From Monoplex corrugatus (lineage: Eukaryota > Mollusca > Gastropoda > Littorinimorpha > Ranellidae), in the NCBI GenBank assembly GCA_030674185.1, contig JAPXFY010000018.1, positions 40,843,503-40,907,502 on the forward strand: DNA of 64,000 nt, read 5' to 3'. Each line of letters opens with the position of its first letter. Within the stretch, counting starts at the first letter, position 1. Under the pieces are notes generated by a model that was given only the letters and a program-made list of their open reading frames with translations, was not told the origin of the DNA and did not search any database. Of the stretch, positions 9,907-20,825 are shown piece after piece. Both the position numbers and the translations under genes were made by a program.

Positions 9907-9996
9907 ATGGCATTGCAACAACAACAACAGCAACAGGCGATGGACTCGATGGACATGGAGAACCGTGACCCCAACAACATCAATGACCACCTCAAG
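9907..9996 (+). CDS. CAV: Caveolin gene B, exon 1
   Basis: Thirty codons. ATG at 9907, seven consecutive Gln (positions 4-10), a Met/Asp stretch (AMDSMDME), then NRDPNNINDHLK. It ends AAG at 9996 with donor GTACGC, phase 0. The last twelve residues are identical to gene A, but the longer N-terminus with Gln and alternating Met/Asp resembles gene C (MAQVQMDMQDMT). It joins the exon at 19053 to give a 140-aa caveolin. The poly-Gln run has mixed CAA/CAG codons. The next upstream ATG-containing frame is not conserved, so this start is preferred. Confidence 0.88.
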
Positions 9997-10189
9997 GTAC
10001 GCTGGTCGTCCTGTTACTGTAGTTGCACTTTCAGTATCAATGCGATTGTTATCATTTGCAAGTTTGCAGGCTAGACAATCAACTCTGTTGTGGTGATCAG
10101 TACGGCCGTTTTCTTGTGGAAGTCGCTGTGCCACTTGGTTGTTATCATTACAGGACCTACTGGCCACATATTTCTTCTTACTGTTATTG

Positions 10190-10752
10190 TTATTGTTGTT
10201 TAAAGCCCAGCCGACTGCGTAGAGCCATATCAGGGCTATAACCGCTTCAAAACTTACAAAACTTCAACAGGAAAAAAAAAGGAAAAGAAGATTAACTACA
10301 CATAGCAATGTATTCGCGCACATAATCTAAGGATATGCCCCTGACGTTGACCATTCCGTCCAATTTATCGCACAAGGGATTTAAAAAGCATACCGGAATT
10401 TAAGCATACCTAAGGACACCAAAACATATATAAAAACAGGCATAAGTTACCTAAAATTGCTTCCGCATATCTCACCTCCACACAGCCAAAAAGTGCACTT
10501 AATATATCTACCCAATTATCAATCCTAAGAAAAAGTACGTAAGACTTTATCGAACACATACAGGTGAATGGACCAGCAAGGCAGAAAATGATACGAAGAA
10601 AAAGACAGAAAGCAAAGAAGTAAGAAGGGAAAAAAAAACACACGAAGAGAGTGACAGAAACGATGAAATTTCTAGCACAGAACTTCCAGAAGGTGGGGAT
10701 ACTATTTATACTGAAAGAGCCCCCGGTATCCCAACAGGGGGGGGGGGGGGGT
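10190..10752 (+). repeat. Dispersed repeat R1, copy 4 (forward reference copy)
   Basis: Starts GTTTAAAGCCCAGCCGACTG, continues AGCCATATCAGGGCTATAAC, ATTCGCGCACATAATCTAAG and CGTTGACCATTCCGTCC, and ends at a G run (10737-10752). The end section with GGTGGGGATACTATTTATAC is shared with 31275 and 32670. No credible reading frame; the minus-strand frame over it is not conserved between copies. Confidence 0.8.
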
Positions 10753-11898
10753 ATTTCTTCTCGCTGGTTCATAAAGGGGGCACATGCTTCATAGTCTGAT
10801 ATTCCTGCCCACAGGGACAGGCTGGTGAGGGGGCCAGTTTCACCTTCCGGTAAATGTGACGTTTCTGCTGTTGCAACCCGATGCAGGGCCTCACCAGAAT
10901 CCTCTGCTACTCTCTGGACAACAGGAGGTAGCCGTCCCTGTACATTTATCAATGGTACACAGAGATAAAACAGTGATTAATTGCGCCGTTATTCCCCCTC
11001 CCCCCCTCTCTCTCTCTCTCTCTCTGGTTTCATGGTCCTTCATTATACTAAGCATCGCACCTCCTGAAAATTCTGTGCTACAAGTTCAGTCTTGTGTACG
11101 ACTCTCTTTGTTTCCGCTTTTCTTCTTTCATCTACAAAACTCTAACAGAAGAGAGATCGCCTTGCCTCTAAATTGTTGTTTTGTTGTTCTTGTTGCTGTT
11201 TCTATAAAGGTGTGACTATTGTAACCAATTTACATGCTGTCATTGTATTGTATTAAATGTCTATGTGACCCATATTGGTCCTGTTTCGTTTTGTTTTGAT
11301 TGGTTTCGTTTCGTTTCGTCTTATTCTGTTCTGTTTCCGTTTCCGGTTTCCCTTTCCGGTTTCCGGTCCCGTTCCATTTCGTTTCATTGTTGTCACAATG
11401 GATTTACCATGTGAAATTCGGCCTGGGCTCCTCAGGGGAGAGTCCATCTCCACAATGCAGCGGCACCCTTTTCTTATTGTCTTTTCTTTTCTGGTATGTG
11501 TGTGTGTGTATGTGTAACTTCTTGATTGCTGTGGGATCTTTAACGTGCGCAGAGAAAATGCCATCCAAAAGATGATCCAGATTTTGAACTTCTCAAGGTC
11601 AATGTAATCTCGAAGAAGCGTCAGATGAAATAAAACTTGACGTGAAGCGAGGATAATTGTAGACTGTCGTTACAGTAGAAACAGAATGTCAATAATGTGA
11701 GAAATAGTTAATAAAGTGATGTTCACACACTGTCATGAAAAAGTGTGGATTTTTGCCTTTTCTTGGCCTTGACCTTGGAGCCATAACTTTCAAACTTATG
11801 CATTCGCCTCATCTCAACGGTTCACATCTCTGGTTCAGATCTGGCAAAGATCCAGCCATGATCAGTTGAGAACATCTTGATAACACATCAAACTGAGA

Positions 11899-11912
11899 CA
11901 CACACACACATA

Positions 11913-11967
<55 letters not shown>

Positions 11968-12002
11968 CACACACACACGCACGCAAGCACGCGCGTGTGC
12001 GT
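11899..12002. repeat. (CA)n microsatellite
   Basis: CA run with a short CACG end. Confidence 0.95.
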
Positions 12003-12664
12003 GATACATTCCTTAAATTGATATCATACGTTAATGGACGCTATGCTTGGAACCAGTTCCAAAACATTCACAAATAGTATAATACTGATAACATACAATT
12101 TTGTAATCACCGAAATAAGCAGTTTGATATCATCAGAATTTATACAATCACTTATGTGCAGGCGGAAACTTTATGTATTCAAAACAAAATATATCAAGAC
12201 ATATCGCGTGTCTTTGTGGACAGAAGAAAACACCTAGTCATAGTCTTCATAAAACCAGGATAAAACGACACATTTCTAAAGTTTCTGGAAACACAGTTCC
12301 CAACATATCTGAATCCACATTATTAGCCTACGAATTGTTTGTTTGCCTGTTAAAGAGTCCAAGAGCTAAATAGTTAAAAATTCGTTACAGTTTTAAGTGT
12401 TCACTGTTACATCCAGCCAGATTATTCTTTAAGTAGTCAATTATGGAAAGTTGTTTACTTTTGTTGGGTTTTCCCTCTTATGTTCTGATTGTTTTTGTTT
12501 TTGTTTTTGTTTTGTTTGACGTTATTCCATTATTCCTTCTCAAGTCTGATGATATACAAACATTTTTTCTTTGACGTCCCTCCACTCCCACCCGTATCAG
12601 CCTACCCCTCACCATCCTTTTCTTGCCTTAAAATCACTTAAGTAAATATACATTAAACCAGTGA

Positions 12665-12805
12665 CCACACACACACACACACACACACCACACAGACACA
12701 CACGCACGCACGCACGCACGCACACATGCACACACACACACACACACACGCACGCACGCACGCACGCACACACCACACACACACACATACCCGTACACAC
12801 ACACT
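12665..12805. repeat. (CA)n/(CACG)n microsatellite
   Basis: CA tract containing two CACG tetranucleotide blocks (12700-12722 and 12748-12768). Confidence 0.95.
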
Positions 12806-13059
12806 TCCCTCTTTGGTCGATATGAATTAATATCCGTTTGTACAAAAGACTATCGATATCTGTATTTATTCTACAAGGCAGCACTAGAACAGAGAGTTCG
12901 TAACAGACGACATCAGAAAACAGGAACCCCCCCCCCCTTTCCCTTTCGTAACTGCAAACATGATTTTCAACTCTACAAGAGTGGCAGATTGTTTACCAAT
13001 ATAGCGTATACCTGAGGCGTCAGACATGATGATCCTTCCACTCCCTCACACTAGCTGCA

Positions 13060-13290
13060 AAAGGGTTAACCTTTTTAGTCCCTCGCCCTATTCAACAAAC
13101 AAAAACAAGGGAGGGGAGGGGGATAAATAAATAATCCTTTCATTCCCTCAACCTATCCATCAGCCCCAAAATTAACTATTTCATTCCTTTATCGCATTCA
13201 AAAGTAAAACGTTACAGCTTTTTTTCTTTTTTGTTGTGGATCACATTACCGGAATACGACAGGGAGACTAAGGGAATCAAAAGGTCATAC
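13060..13290. mobile_element. Palindromic MITE, degenerate copy
   Basis: GGGTTAACCTTTTTAGTCCCTCGCCCTA-like left part and ACTAAGGGAATCAAAAGGTCA at the right. It keeps the inverted ends of the TTAA family but has a diverged, expanded middle. Confidence 0.45.
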
Positions 13291-13394
13291 CAACGTGTTT
13301 AGTCTGGAACTTGGTTTGACGATCCAGAGTTTTTACTGTTCTGTTTGAAAGCGAATGGCATTTTTTGCGAAAAGAGGACAACCACTGAAAGTAT

Positions 13395-15342
13395 CATCAT
13401 CATCATCGTGTGCCCTGCCGCATGGCGTTGGCGATCATGGCCCTCCATATGCATCTATCCCTTGTCACTGCAAGTACATCTGCCACATTGTCTGTCCTCA
13501 GCCTCGCTGCAAGTCCGTCCAATATTTTCTCCCTGGGTCTACCTGGTGTTCTTCTTCCCTCCAGCTTTCCTGTTGTGACCAGGTGCTCTAATTCCCTTTT
13601 CCTCATAAAATGGCCTATAAATGTTGCTTGTCTTTTCCTATTCTTCTTTATCAATGATCTTCTTGTGTCTGCCTCCATCAAGACTGTGTCGTTTGTTTTC
13701 TTTGCTGTCCATGGAACTCTCAGTATTCTTCTTAGAAAACATTTGGATTGCCTCAATCTTGTTCTGGCTTTGCGTGTTGCCTCACAACCGTATAACATTA
13801 TCGGTTCTATATAACATTCAACAACTGTCTTTCTCATGTAGACCGATAGGCATTTGTTGGTATAAAATGCTTTTCATCTTCATGGATGTTGTTTTGGCTT
13901 GGCCGATTCTGCTGGCTATTTCTGATGTGCATCTGCCATCTGGTCAGATGACCATTCGCAGATGTTTAAAGTTATCAACCTGTCTCAAAGTTGTGCCATT
14001 TGATGTTACTTTGCATGAGGGGATTTCATGTTTTTTATTGATTACTATGACTTCAGTCTTCTTACTATTTAGCTCCAACCTTTCATTTTTGCTTTCTATT
14101 TTATATCATATTCATAGGGTTTTGTGGACCCCCTTCATTTTCTGCAATTAGCACGGTGTCATCTGTGTACCGAATGTTGTTTATCATTTTTCCTCCAACC
14201 ATTATCCCAGGGCATTCTTCTAGGTTTCTCATGATGGTTTCCCTGTAAAGCGAAAACAAATCTAGTGATAGAACACAACCCTGCCTAACCCTCTTTTGAT
14301 ATTTTGGAAAGAGTTTATATCGTTTTCTATGCTCATCGCTGCTGTTTGTTCCCAATACATATTTCTGATTATTCTTAGATCTTTTCCATGAATATTAAGT
14401 CTTTGTAGTTGGTTGATCAATTCTTCACGTCTTATCCGATCGGAAGCCTTGGTATAATCAACAAAGCACACCAAAGCATAAATATAAATCCTTATTCAAC
14501 TCGATTGACCTCTCTATGATAGTTCTTAGGATGTATATGGCATTAATGGTTCTTTCCTTTCCCTTCCACAAATCCAAACTGTTGTTCTGCTATTTCTCTT
14601 TTGATTCTGTTCCTTGTCCTCATCATGATTATTCTTAGTAGGATTTTTGTTACATGACTCATCAAGCTGATTGTCCGATGGAGTTTGCATTCTATAGCCC
14701 CAGTTTTCTTTGGAAGTAGAATGAAAATTGATTTTGACGTATCTTTGGGGATTTTTCCAGTGTCATAAATTTCATTTAGGATGATTCTTATTTTTTCAAT
14801 ACCCAATTCCTCCAGGGCTTCAATCATCTCTGTAGTAATATGGTCTGGTCCTGGTGCTTTTCCTGGTTTATCTTTTTCAATGCTGCTCTAACTTCATCTT
14901 TCATTATGGGTAGTCCTTCAAAGTTCTTTCTTATAATGTGTTCTTCGTTTCTGTCATCGTTAAAAAGGTCTTTAATGTACTCTCCCCATCTCTCAATATT
15001 TCGTCTTTTTCCGTGATAAGCATACTATCTTTCGATTATAAGCAACCAGTTGATGTGCATGTATTTTTCCTGTGGGCAATTTCTTCATTCTTCTGTACAT
15101 ACCCTGAGGATCTGTTTTGTGTCGGTCTTCAAATTCTTTGTACTCTGTTTTCTGCCAAACTTCCTTAGCTTCATTGCACCTATTCCTGATTTATTTGTTT
15201 ATCTTTTTGTTTTCTTCCTCTTTTCACTTTGCCTTCCTCCGTTCTTCCATCAAGCCTATGATTTCTTTTGTCATCCAGATCGTTTTTGCTTTTCTATCTA
15301 CTCTAGGGATTTCTTCACAAGCGTCATTTATCGAGTTTCTCA
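13395..15342 (-). mobile_element. LINE family L1g, longest copy (5'-truncated)
   Basis: Minus-strand non-LTR retrotransposon with its 3' end at 13395 (CATCATCATCATC followed by TGCCCTGCCGCATGGCG). Reverse-transcriptase pieces in order from the 5' side: IPLLPKK-like FILLPKKTGAIECKLHRTIS (about 14700), FVDYTKASDRIRREELI (about 14440), RQGCVLSLDLFSLYRE and IRYTDDTVLIAENEGG (about 14290-14140, catalytic YxDD with T for A). The post-RT region CYIEPIMLYGCEA and GHFMRKRELEHLVTTGKLEG follows (13837-13403). Frames are broken several times, so it is inactive. It sits inside duplication copy 2. Confidence 0.88.
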
Positions 15343-15744
15343 ACTGGAAGTATAGACGGTTGTAATTTCTTGCACTCTGGAGTCATGATTTTCTTTCTCA
15401 TAAAAATACACAAGCGCTTCGATGAGCAGATTTAACTGAATGCAAATGGAGGACAGACAAGACAGAAAATTTCATCTGTCAGTTTGGAGCGAATCTACCC
15501 CCACCACCCACCCACCCCATGGGTTACTGTGACCGGGCTGGGGGTTTCTGTTTTTGGAAACAGGCTGTGCCGGGTCAAAGACGTGCACTCGTGAACACCA
15601 CCTCCCACCCAACCCCTCTCTGTACACACAAACATCGAAGACACCAACAAGAAAACTGTATAGTGTTGTGCTTACGGACATCATCAAAGAGATTATGCAA
15701 ACACAGTTTCAATGGCACGATTACTATTGTAGGGAAAAGAGTGG

Positions 15745-16070
15745 CAGAATGATTCAGACTTTCACCTGCCAATAACTAAATCCGAGGTTGCAGGGTTCGC
15801 TCCTCGCAGGGGCCTCAATTTCTTTCATCAATTTGACCGGAAAATCGAACTGAACCATTGGTTCTTCCGAAGGGGACGAAAAACCAGTCTGACCCGTATG
15901 CCTTCTGGCTGCACACGCTGAAGATCCCACGGCAGTTGAAAATCGTGAAGAGCAGGGCATTGCCCGGCTCCTTCGTATAAAACATTGGAGAGACAGGTTG
16001 ATTTCCCAGGTCCCACCCCTTAAAGACCAATTAGCCTTCTTGCCTTTATGAAGCCTTGGTAAAAAAAAAA
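15745..16070 (+). mobile_element. tRNA-derived SINE (family S3) in duplication copy 2
   Basis: Head GAGTGGCAGAATGATTCAGA with a degenerate B-box (GCAGGGTTCGCTCC near 15790), body with GAGCAGGGCATTGCCCGGCT, and end CTTGGTAAAAAAAAA. The same element lies at 8130-8440 in copy 1, so it predates the duplication. Confidence 0.55.
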
Positions 16071-16979
16071 TTGTGAATATGAATATGAATTTGAAGCGAG
16101 GGAGAGGGGATATGCGCCGCCCTCGTTTATGTGCAGGCTTAAGGCTTGTGCCGTGATCATTCTGGATTTTCATATGGAGACGTCATCTTGAGAAACTGAA
16201 ACTGATTAACTATTGTAGGGGTTTCAATGCAAGCCGACTCCTCCGAGCTACATCAGGGCTACTACCATCTCAAACAAAACACACACATATGCATGCACAT
16301 TGATGTCCTATACCGAATTACCTTTAAAATGCTATTTCACTCGTTCACCGTTATGGTTAGTCAATTCTTTATTTTATTCTTATTCATTTATTCTGCAAAT
16401 TTTTAAATTTTATTCGTTAGTTTGTTTGTTTAAATCGTTAATTATGGATCATCTTTTCAAATATCCTCTTTTACTCTCTTCTATCCCCCCCCTTTTTTGT
16501 TTGTTTGTTTGTCTAAAATCACTTATTGAATAGATATTAAATCAAAGACCACCACGTTGATGGCCTTAGAAAAAATGGAAAACTGGGAAAGGAAAACAAA
16601 GCACTCATATCATTCTCCTAGACCTATATCTGAAATCTGAGAAAGATTCATCGATAAACGTCAATCAACATGGTGAAATGATTAAGGCAACAGACTACCG
16701 ACACAAAGGTTCTGGGTTGAAACACTGATCAGCCCAATACACGAGTCATGTTTTCTGCCTTGTTCAAAACAAATAAAAACTCTATACAAAATAAACTGTA
16801 CAAAGAAAAAACAAGACCTGAAAGTGTGTCCCCACACCTTCCCCTTCAATCTCTTTCCTCCAAGTCCACCCAGTGCTAGGTACCTGCCCTGCATCAGAGA
16901 AAGGAGAGTAAAGCAACAAGGAAGACAGACAGGAAAAACGCTTTCATAACGCTGGCCAGGAAAGAAGTATAGACCTCAT

Positions 16980-18365
16980 TGTTATTTCTCTTTAAAGCCA
17001 AACCAACTGCGCACAGCCATATCAGGGTTATAACCATCTCAAAACGTACACAATACCTCACTTGGGGGGAAAAATGGAAATGAAAAACAAACACAATGAC
17101 CTGTTCATTCGCGCACATAATCTAAGACGATGCCCTGGAGTTGACCACTCCGTACAATTCATCACCAGCGGAGCCTGAATACAAATCTAAACATAACTAA
17201 AACATACATTGTTGTTCGTCCATCGTGATCGACGATGACCAAGGATCATCACGATTCATGTGTCCGGCTGTGACTGATGAGGCCGATTCGTGCGCGGAAG
17301 GCTCGGCCGCAGATGAGACACATGTGTTCTGCTTGATTCTGGACTTGGGAGTTGGCTCGGGATTTACGCAGCTCTCGTTTCTTTCCTGCTCCACTGATCC
17401 TGCTTTGTTCGTAGGAGGCGGCACCTTCGCCAACGCAGCTTCTCCATGATGAGCGGTCTTGTGTAAGGGCCTTTCATGTCTTGGTGTCGATACCGAAGTT
17501 TTTCAGGGACGCTTTAAGCGTGTCCTTGAAGCGCAGCTTTGGCCTTCCTCGCGAGCGTATGCCGTGTGCTAGCTCACCATAGAGCAGTCTCTTCGGGAGA
17601 CGCGTGTCTTGCATACGCACGATGTGTCCGGCCCATCTGAGCTGGGCTCTTCTGAGCAGGGTGTGAATGCTAGTCATTCCCGCCTGATCGAGGACATCTG
17701 TGTCAGGTATTCTATCCTTCCAGGTGATCTTCAGGAGCTGTCTGAGGCAGTTGATGTGGAATCGGTTGAGTTTCTTGGCATGGCGCTCGTATACGGTCCA
17801 TGTCTCACAGGCATACAGAAGGAAGTTTTGTTTCTGGCACCATAGTTCCAAGAGTCCTAAGGCGATTTGCGAGTGGCGAAGTGGCAGGTCTGGATAACCT
17901 GGCTGGCTTACCGCGGCTTGGGACAGATCACAAAACTCCATTCACATCCCCTCCCCCCCTTTTTTTTTCTAGGTGGCCATATAAAGTTTTTAGGGCGTCA
18001 TAGAAGCACTTGTAGTTGTTGGTATCAGCATGCTTCTGTATTTCGTCCGCTTTTCTGCTTAGCCAGGAGTCTTGCATTTCCCTGAGCTTTTGTACATCAC
18101 CTTTCCTTAGAGCCAAAACTGCACGTACTACATGCATCCAATTACCAATCCTAAGAGAAAATATCATGTCTCTGCAGAACACATATAGGTGAATGGACTA
18201 GCAAGGAAAAAATTATAAGAGATGACTGACGGCAAAGGAGCAAGAGAAAAACAAATGGAAAACACACACCAGACAGAAAAGAGTAAAAACTTTGTACAGA
18301 ATGTACAGAAGGTGGAGACACTATTTGTACTGAAAGAGACCCTGGTATCCCCAGGGTGGGTGGGG
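16980..18365 (+). repeat. Dispersed repeat R1, copy 5, split by a LINE
   Basis: The first half (16983-17215) starts AAAGCCAAACCAACTGCGCA and reaches the TCCGTACAATTCATC region. The second half (about 18095-18365) continues with TTAGAGCCAAAACTGCACG and ends ACTGAAAGAGACCCTGGTAT. The gap holds the zinc-finger LINE. Confidence 0.7.
17220..17941 (-). mobile_element. LINE fragment ending in a C2H2 zinc finger
   Basis: Minus strand: LLYACETWTVYERHAKKLNR, then LRWAGHIVRMQDTRLPKRLL and RSRGRPKLRFKD, the C-terminal region after a LINE reverse transcriptase. Further downstream, in another frame, a C2H2 finger reads CLICGRAFRARIGLISH followed by SRTH (spacing CX2CX12HX3H) and a stop near 17260. So the product ended in a zinc finger but is now frameshifted. 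It sits inside an R1 copy and is truncated upstream. Confidence 0.8.
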
Positions 18366-18613
18366 TGGGTGGGATCCTGTATTACGTCGTTCATCAACGA
18401 CTCCATGACCAATCTCGATTTTTCATGTATTGACCCTAGAGATTTCCTTTATAACAAAAATAATGATATTATTTCGGTAGTCCAGCTGATTTGACACTGT
18501 TCATTCATTGTTCTTAATTATTAATTGTAATTGTTCTCCTTCTTACATTCAAACTCCCACTCCCCCACTCACCACCCCACCCCTTCTTTTTTCTCCATTT
18601 CTTGTTCTTTTTA

Positions 18614-18616
<3 letters not shown>

Positions 18617-18690
<74 letters not shown>

Positions 18691-18697
18691 TGTGTGT
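18617..18697. repeat. (CT)n(GT)n microsatellite
   Basis: CT run directly followed by GT and a short GC run. Confidence 0.95.
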
Positions 18698-19052
18698 CTA
18701 AAATCACTATTGTGAACAGACATTAAATAAAAGATTCCTTCCTTCTTTCCTTCATGACCAAGACACCTTATGTGTTAGCATTTCATGGTATCTTTGGTTC
18801 AGTTCATTTTACCAATCATGCATTGTCATACATTCACTAATACTGAATCCTTGACAATGTAGGTATGTTCAGACCTTTCCTCTTTTTATCTAACCAGACT
18901 TCCCCCAGGAAACGTTCTACATTATGGAATAGCGTTTATCTTTTGTGTACCTTGGCTTCAAATTCTTTTGTGCCAAAAGCTTTAAAACAAACTTCAAGCT
19001 GGAGACTGTAGCTTTCACTAACGACAACAGTTGCTTGTCTGTGTCAATACAG

Positions 19053-19385
19053 GTGGCCTTCGAGGACGTGATCGCGGAACCTGATGGCGCCCACACCATC
19101 GACTGCTGCTGGAAATGTTCCTACACCTGTTTCAACCTGGCCAAGAGCATCTGCTACAACATCATGACCATCCTGTGTGGATGTCCTTTAGCCTGCTGCT
19201 GGGGATGTGAGTTCGCCATCATCACTTTCCAGCATGTGTGGTACATCACCCCATGCCTGAGAGTCTTCATGATCAACTGTGGCTGTGCCCAGAAGTTCTG
19301 TGGCGCCTGTCTGCAATGCTGTCTGGGTCCTATCTGCGAGACGGCCGGTCTCTTCTTCAGTAACATCGTAGTCAAGAACGCTTAG
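19053..19385 (+). CDS. CAV: Caveolin gene B, exon 2
   Basis: Follows acceptor CAATACAG; 110 codons plus TAG at 19383-19385. With exon 1 it makes a 140-aa caveolin, shorter than vertebrate caveolins (about 150-180 aa) because of a short N-terminus. Residues in order: signature VAFEDVIAEP; the scaffolding-domain position (DCCWKCSYTCFNLAK); the membrane hairpin with its central proline (GCPLACCWGC) and HVW; TPCLRVF, where Pro-Cys aligns with the conserved Pro and first palmitoylated Cys of caveolin-1; and C-terminal SNIVVKNA. There are 18 cysteines in this exon, far above the three of human caveolin-1. All key family positions are present, so this looks functional. The closest paralogue is gene A. 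Confidence 0.92.
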   Translation: MAFEDVIAEPDGAHTIDCCWKCSYTCFNLAKSICYNIMTILCGCPLACCWGCEFAIITFQHVWYITPCLRVFMINCGCAQKFCGACLQCCLGPICETAGLFFSNIVVKNA

Positions 19386-19547
19386 ATTTAACCGTCGAGG
19401 TTGGTCTTCTTGAGGACTTAGAGAATATCTTTCTGGAGACTTGCTTTTTTGCTGCTTTGAAGTCTTGTGTTATTTATTTATTTTATCAGTACACCTCTTT
19501 TGATTCATGCCATTGGCTGCATTCTGTTCTCGTTCTTTGTATTATTT

Positions 19548-20015
19548 AAGAAAGGAAAAAGCAGTATCAAAAGGAAAAAGCAGTATCAAAAGGAAAAAGC
19601 AGTATCAAAAGGAAAAAGCAGTATCAAAAGGAAAAAGCAGCATCAAAAGGAAAAAGCAGTATCAAAAGGAAAAAGCAGCATCAAAAGGAAAAAGCAGCAT
19701 CAAAAGGAAAAGGAAAAAGCAGTATCAAAAGGAAAAAGCAGCATCAAAAGGAAAAAGCAGCATCAAAAGGAAAAAGCAGTATCAAAAGGAAAAAGCAGCA
19801 TCAAAAGGAAAAAGCAGCATCAAAAAGAAAAAGCACTATCAAAAGGAAAAAGCAGCATCAAAAGGAAAAAGCAGCATCAAAAGGAAAAAGCAGTATCAAA
19901 AGGAAAAAGCAGCATCAAAAGGAAAAAGCAGTATCAAAAGGAAAAAGCAGCATCAAAAGGAAAAAGCAGCATCAAAAGGAAAAAGCAGCATCAAAAGGAA
20001 AAAGCAGTATCAAAG
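19548..20015 (+). repeat. 19-bp minisatellite, ~25 units
   Basis: Unit AAAAGCAGTATCAAAAGGA (T/C variable in AGCAGTATC/AGCAGCATC). One unit carries a 6-bp expansion (AGGAAAAGGAAAA near 19700). The period is not a multiple of three and the unit has no stop, so frames of over 200 codons (KRKKQHQKEK repeats) run through it; these are artefacts. It lies 160 bp after the gene B stop codon. Confidence 0.92.
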
Positions 20016-20234
20016 TCCACTGACCGTGGCATTGACTCTTCTGTTTTCTGTTTCAGTATTAAGTTTGGAAAGAAAGATAAAGTACTTGTATAAATCTGGT
20101 TATGCTGCCATCTGTGATATAACTTCAAGGGCTTCTATTGTTATAATACCATGAATCGTGCCATAACTCAATATAAAGTCTCAAGCAATTTTTGTTTGCT
20201 CTTCAATTAACATCCATAAAGAATATGAACACCC

Positions 20235-20363
20235 TTAACCTTTTCATTCCCTCAACCTGTGCATTAGTATCATGCTTTGTCAATCTTAACAGCAAATAAA
20301 GAATCTGACTATTTGACTCCCTCGCCATATCCATCAGGTTCCTACAGGAAGTCAAAGGGTTAA
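20235..20363. mobile_element. Palindromic MITE, short copy
   Basis: TTAACCTTTTCATTCCCTCA at the left and GTCAAAGGGTTAA at the right, TTAA at both ends. Shorter than the ~190-bp form. Confidence 0.65.
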
Positions 20364-20819
20364 AGAACACCTATCATATCTCAGACTTCTAATTCGAGGG
20401 GTAAGTTAGGTAGTTGATCAATACAATACAATAAACCACAATACAGTACACCACAACACAACACAATACAACACAACACAATATTAATCCCACTGTGGCA
20501 ATTGTAAATCAGTCTATGTATGCCACTCTTCATTTATTCAGCCCTGCCATTTGTATCTCCGTCCAAGTCTTCCTACTTTTATATTCATTGTATGACCTTG
20601 CTGTGATCGAAGAGAAGAAACTGTATTCTGTCTTCTGGCAAAGTCTGTGTGTGTAAACTGGATCTTTTAAAAATGGTTTACAACAAAATCTCTCTGTGAT
20701 GCCGTCCACCATTGTGCACTTTTTACCACTTGCCTTATTTACTCCTGTTGTGCCTACCTGCATTCAAGGGCGTTTGTTTAACTGTAAATATCATAATGAT
20801 ATAATATTTTCATTTTGAA

Positions 20820-20825
20820 AATAAA
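20820..20825 (+). promoter_or_regulatory. Candidate poly(A) signal of gene B
   Basis: AATAAA in TTTTGAAAATAAATC, followed by a GT-rich region (TTTTTGTCTGTTTGTCTC) within 50 bp, the usual arrangement of an animal poly(A) site. First good candidate found downstream of the stop. Confidence 0.4.

Larger units (their letters stand above)
13337..16625 (+). repeat. Local duplication, copy 2 (split by LINE)
   Basis: The 58 bp at 13337-13394 match 7673-7732. After a 1.95-kb LINE the match resumes at about 15343 (GGAAGTATAGACGG) and runs to AAAACTGGGAAAGGAAAAC near 16575. The flanking ACTGAAAGTAT (left) and ACTGGAAGTAT (right) look like an 11-bp target-site duplication with one mismatch. Confidence 0.8.
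9997..19052 (+). other. Intron of caveolin gene B
   Basis: 9.06 kb, GT-AG, acceptor GTCAATACAG. Contents: R1 copy (10190-10752), CA repeats, a degenerate MITE (13060), duplication copy 2 with an inserted LINE (13337-16625), an R1 copy split by a zinc-finger LINE (16980-18365), and a CT/GT repeat (18617). The stretches 10850-11880, 12010-12660 and 18720-18950 show no gene. About 11280-11395 is rich in TTTCG/TTTCC short repeats. Confidence 0.75.

Noticed and set aside
10410..10952. 180-codon minus-strand frame
   Set aside because: Covers repeat R1; other R1 copies do not keep the frame.
11275..11575. Short frames rich in RFVLFRF
   Set aside because: Due to TTTCG/TTTCC short repeats.
19467..20154. 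Frames of 208 and 215 codons with KRKKQHQKEK repeats
   Set aside because: A 19-bp repeat without stops is open in several frames; no start or domain support, and it lies downstream of a complete caveolin gene.
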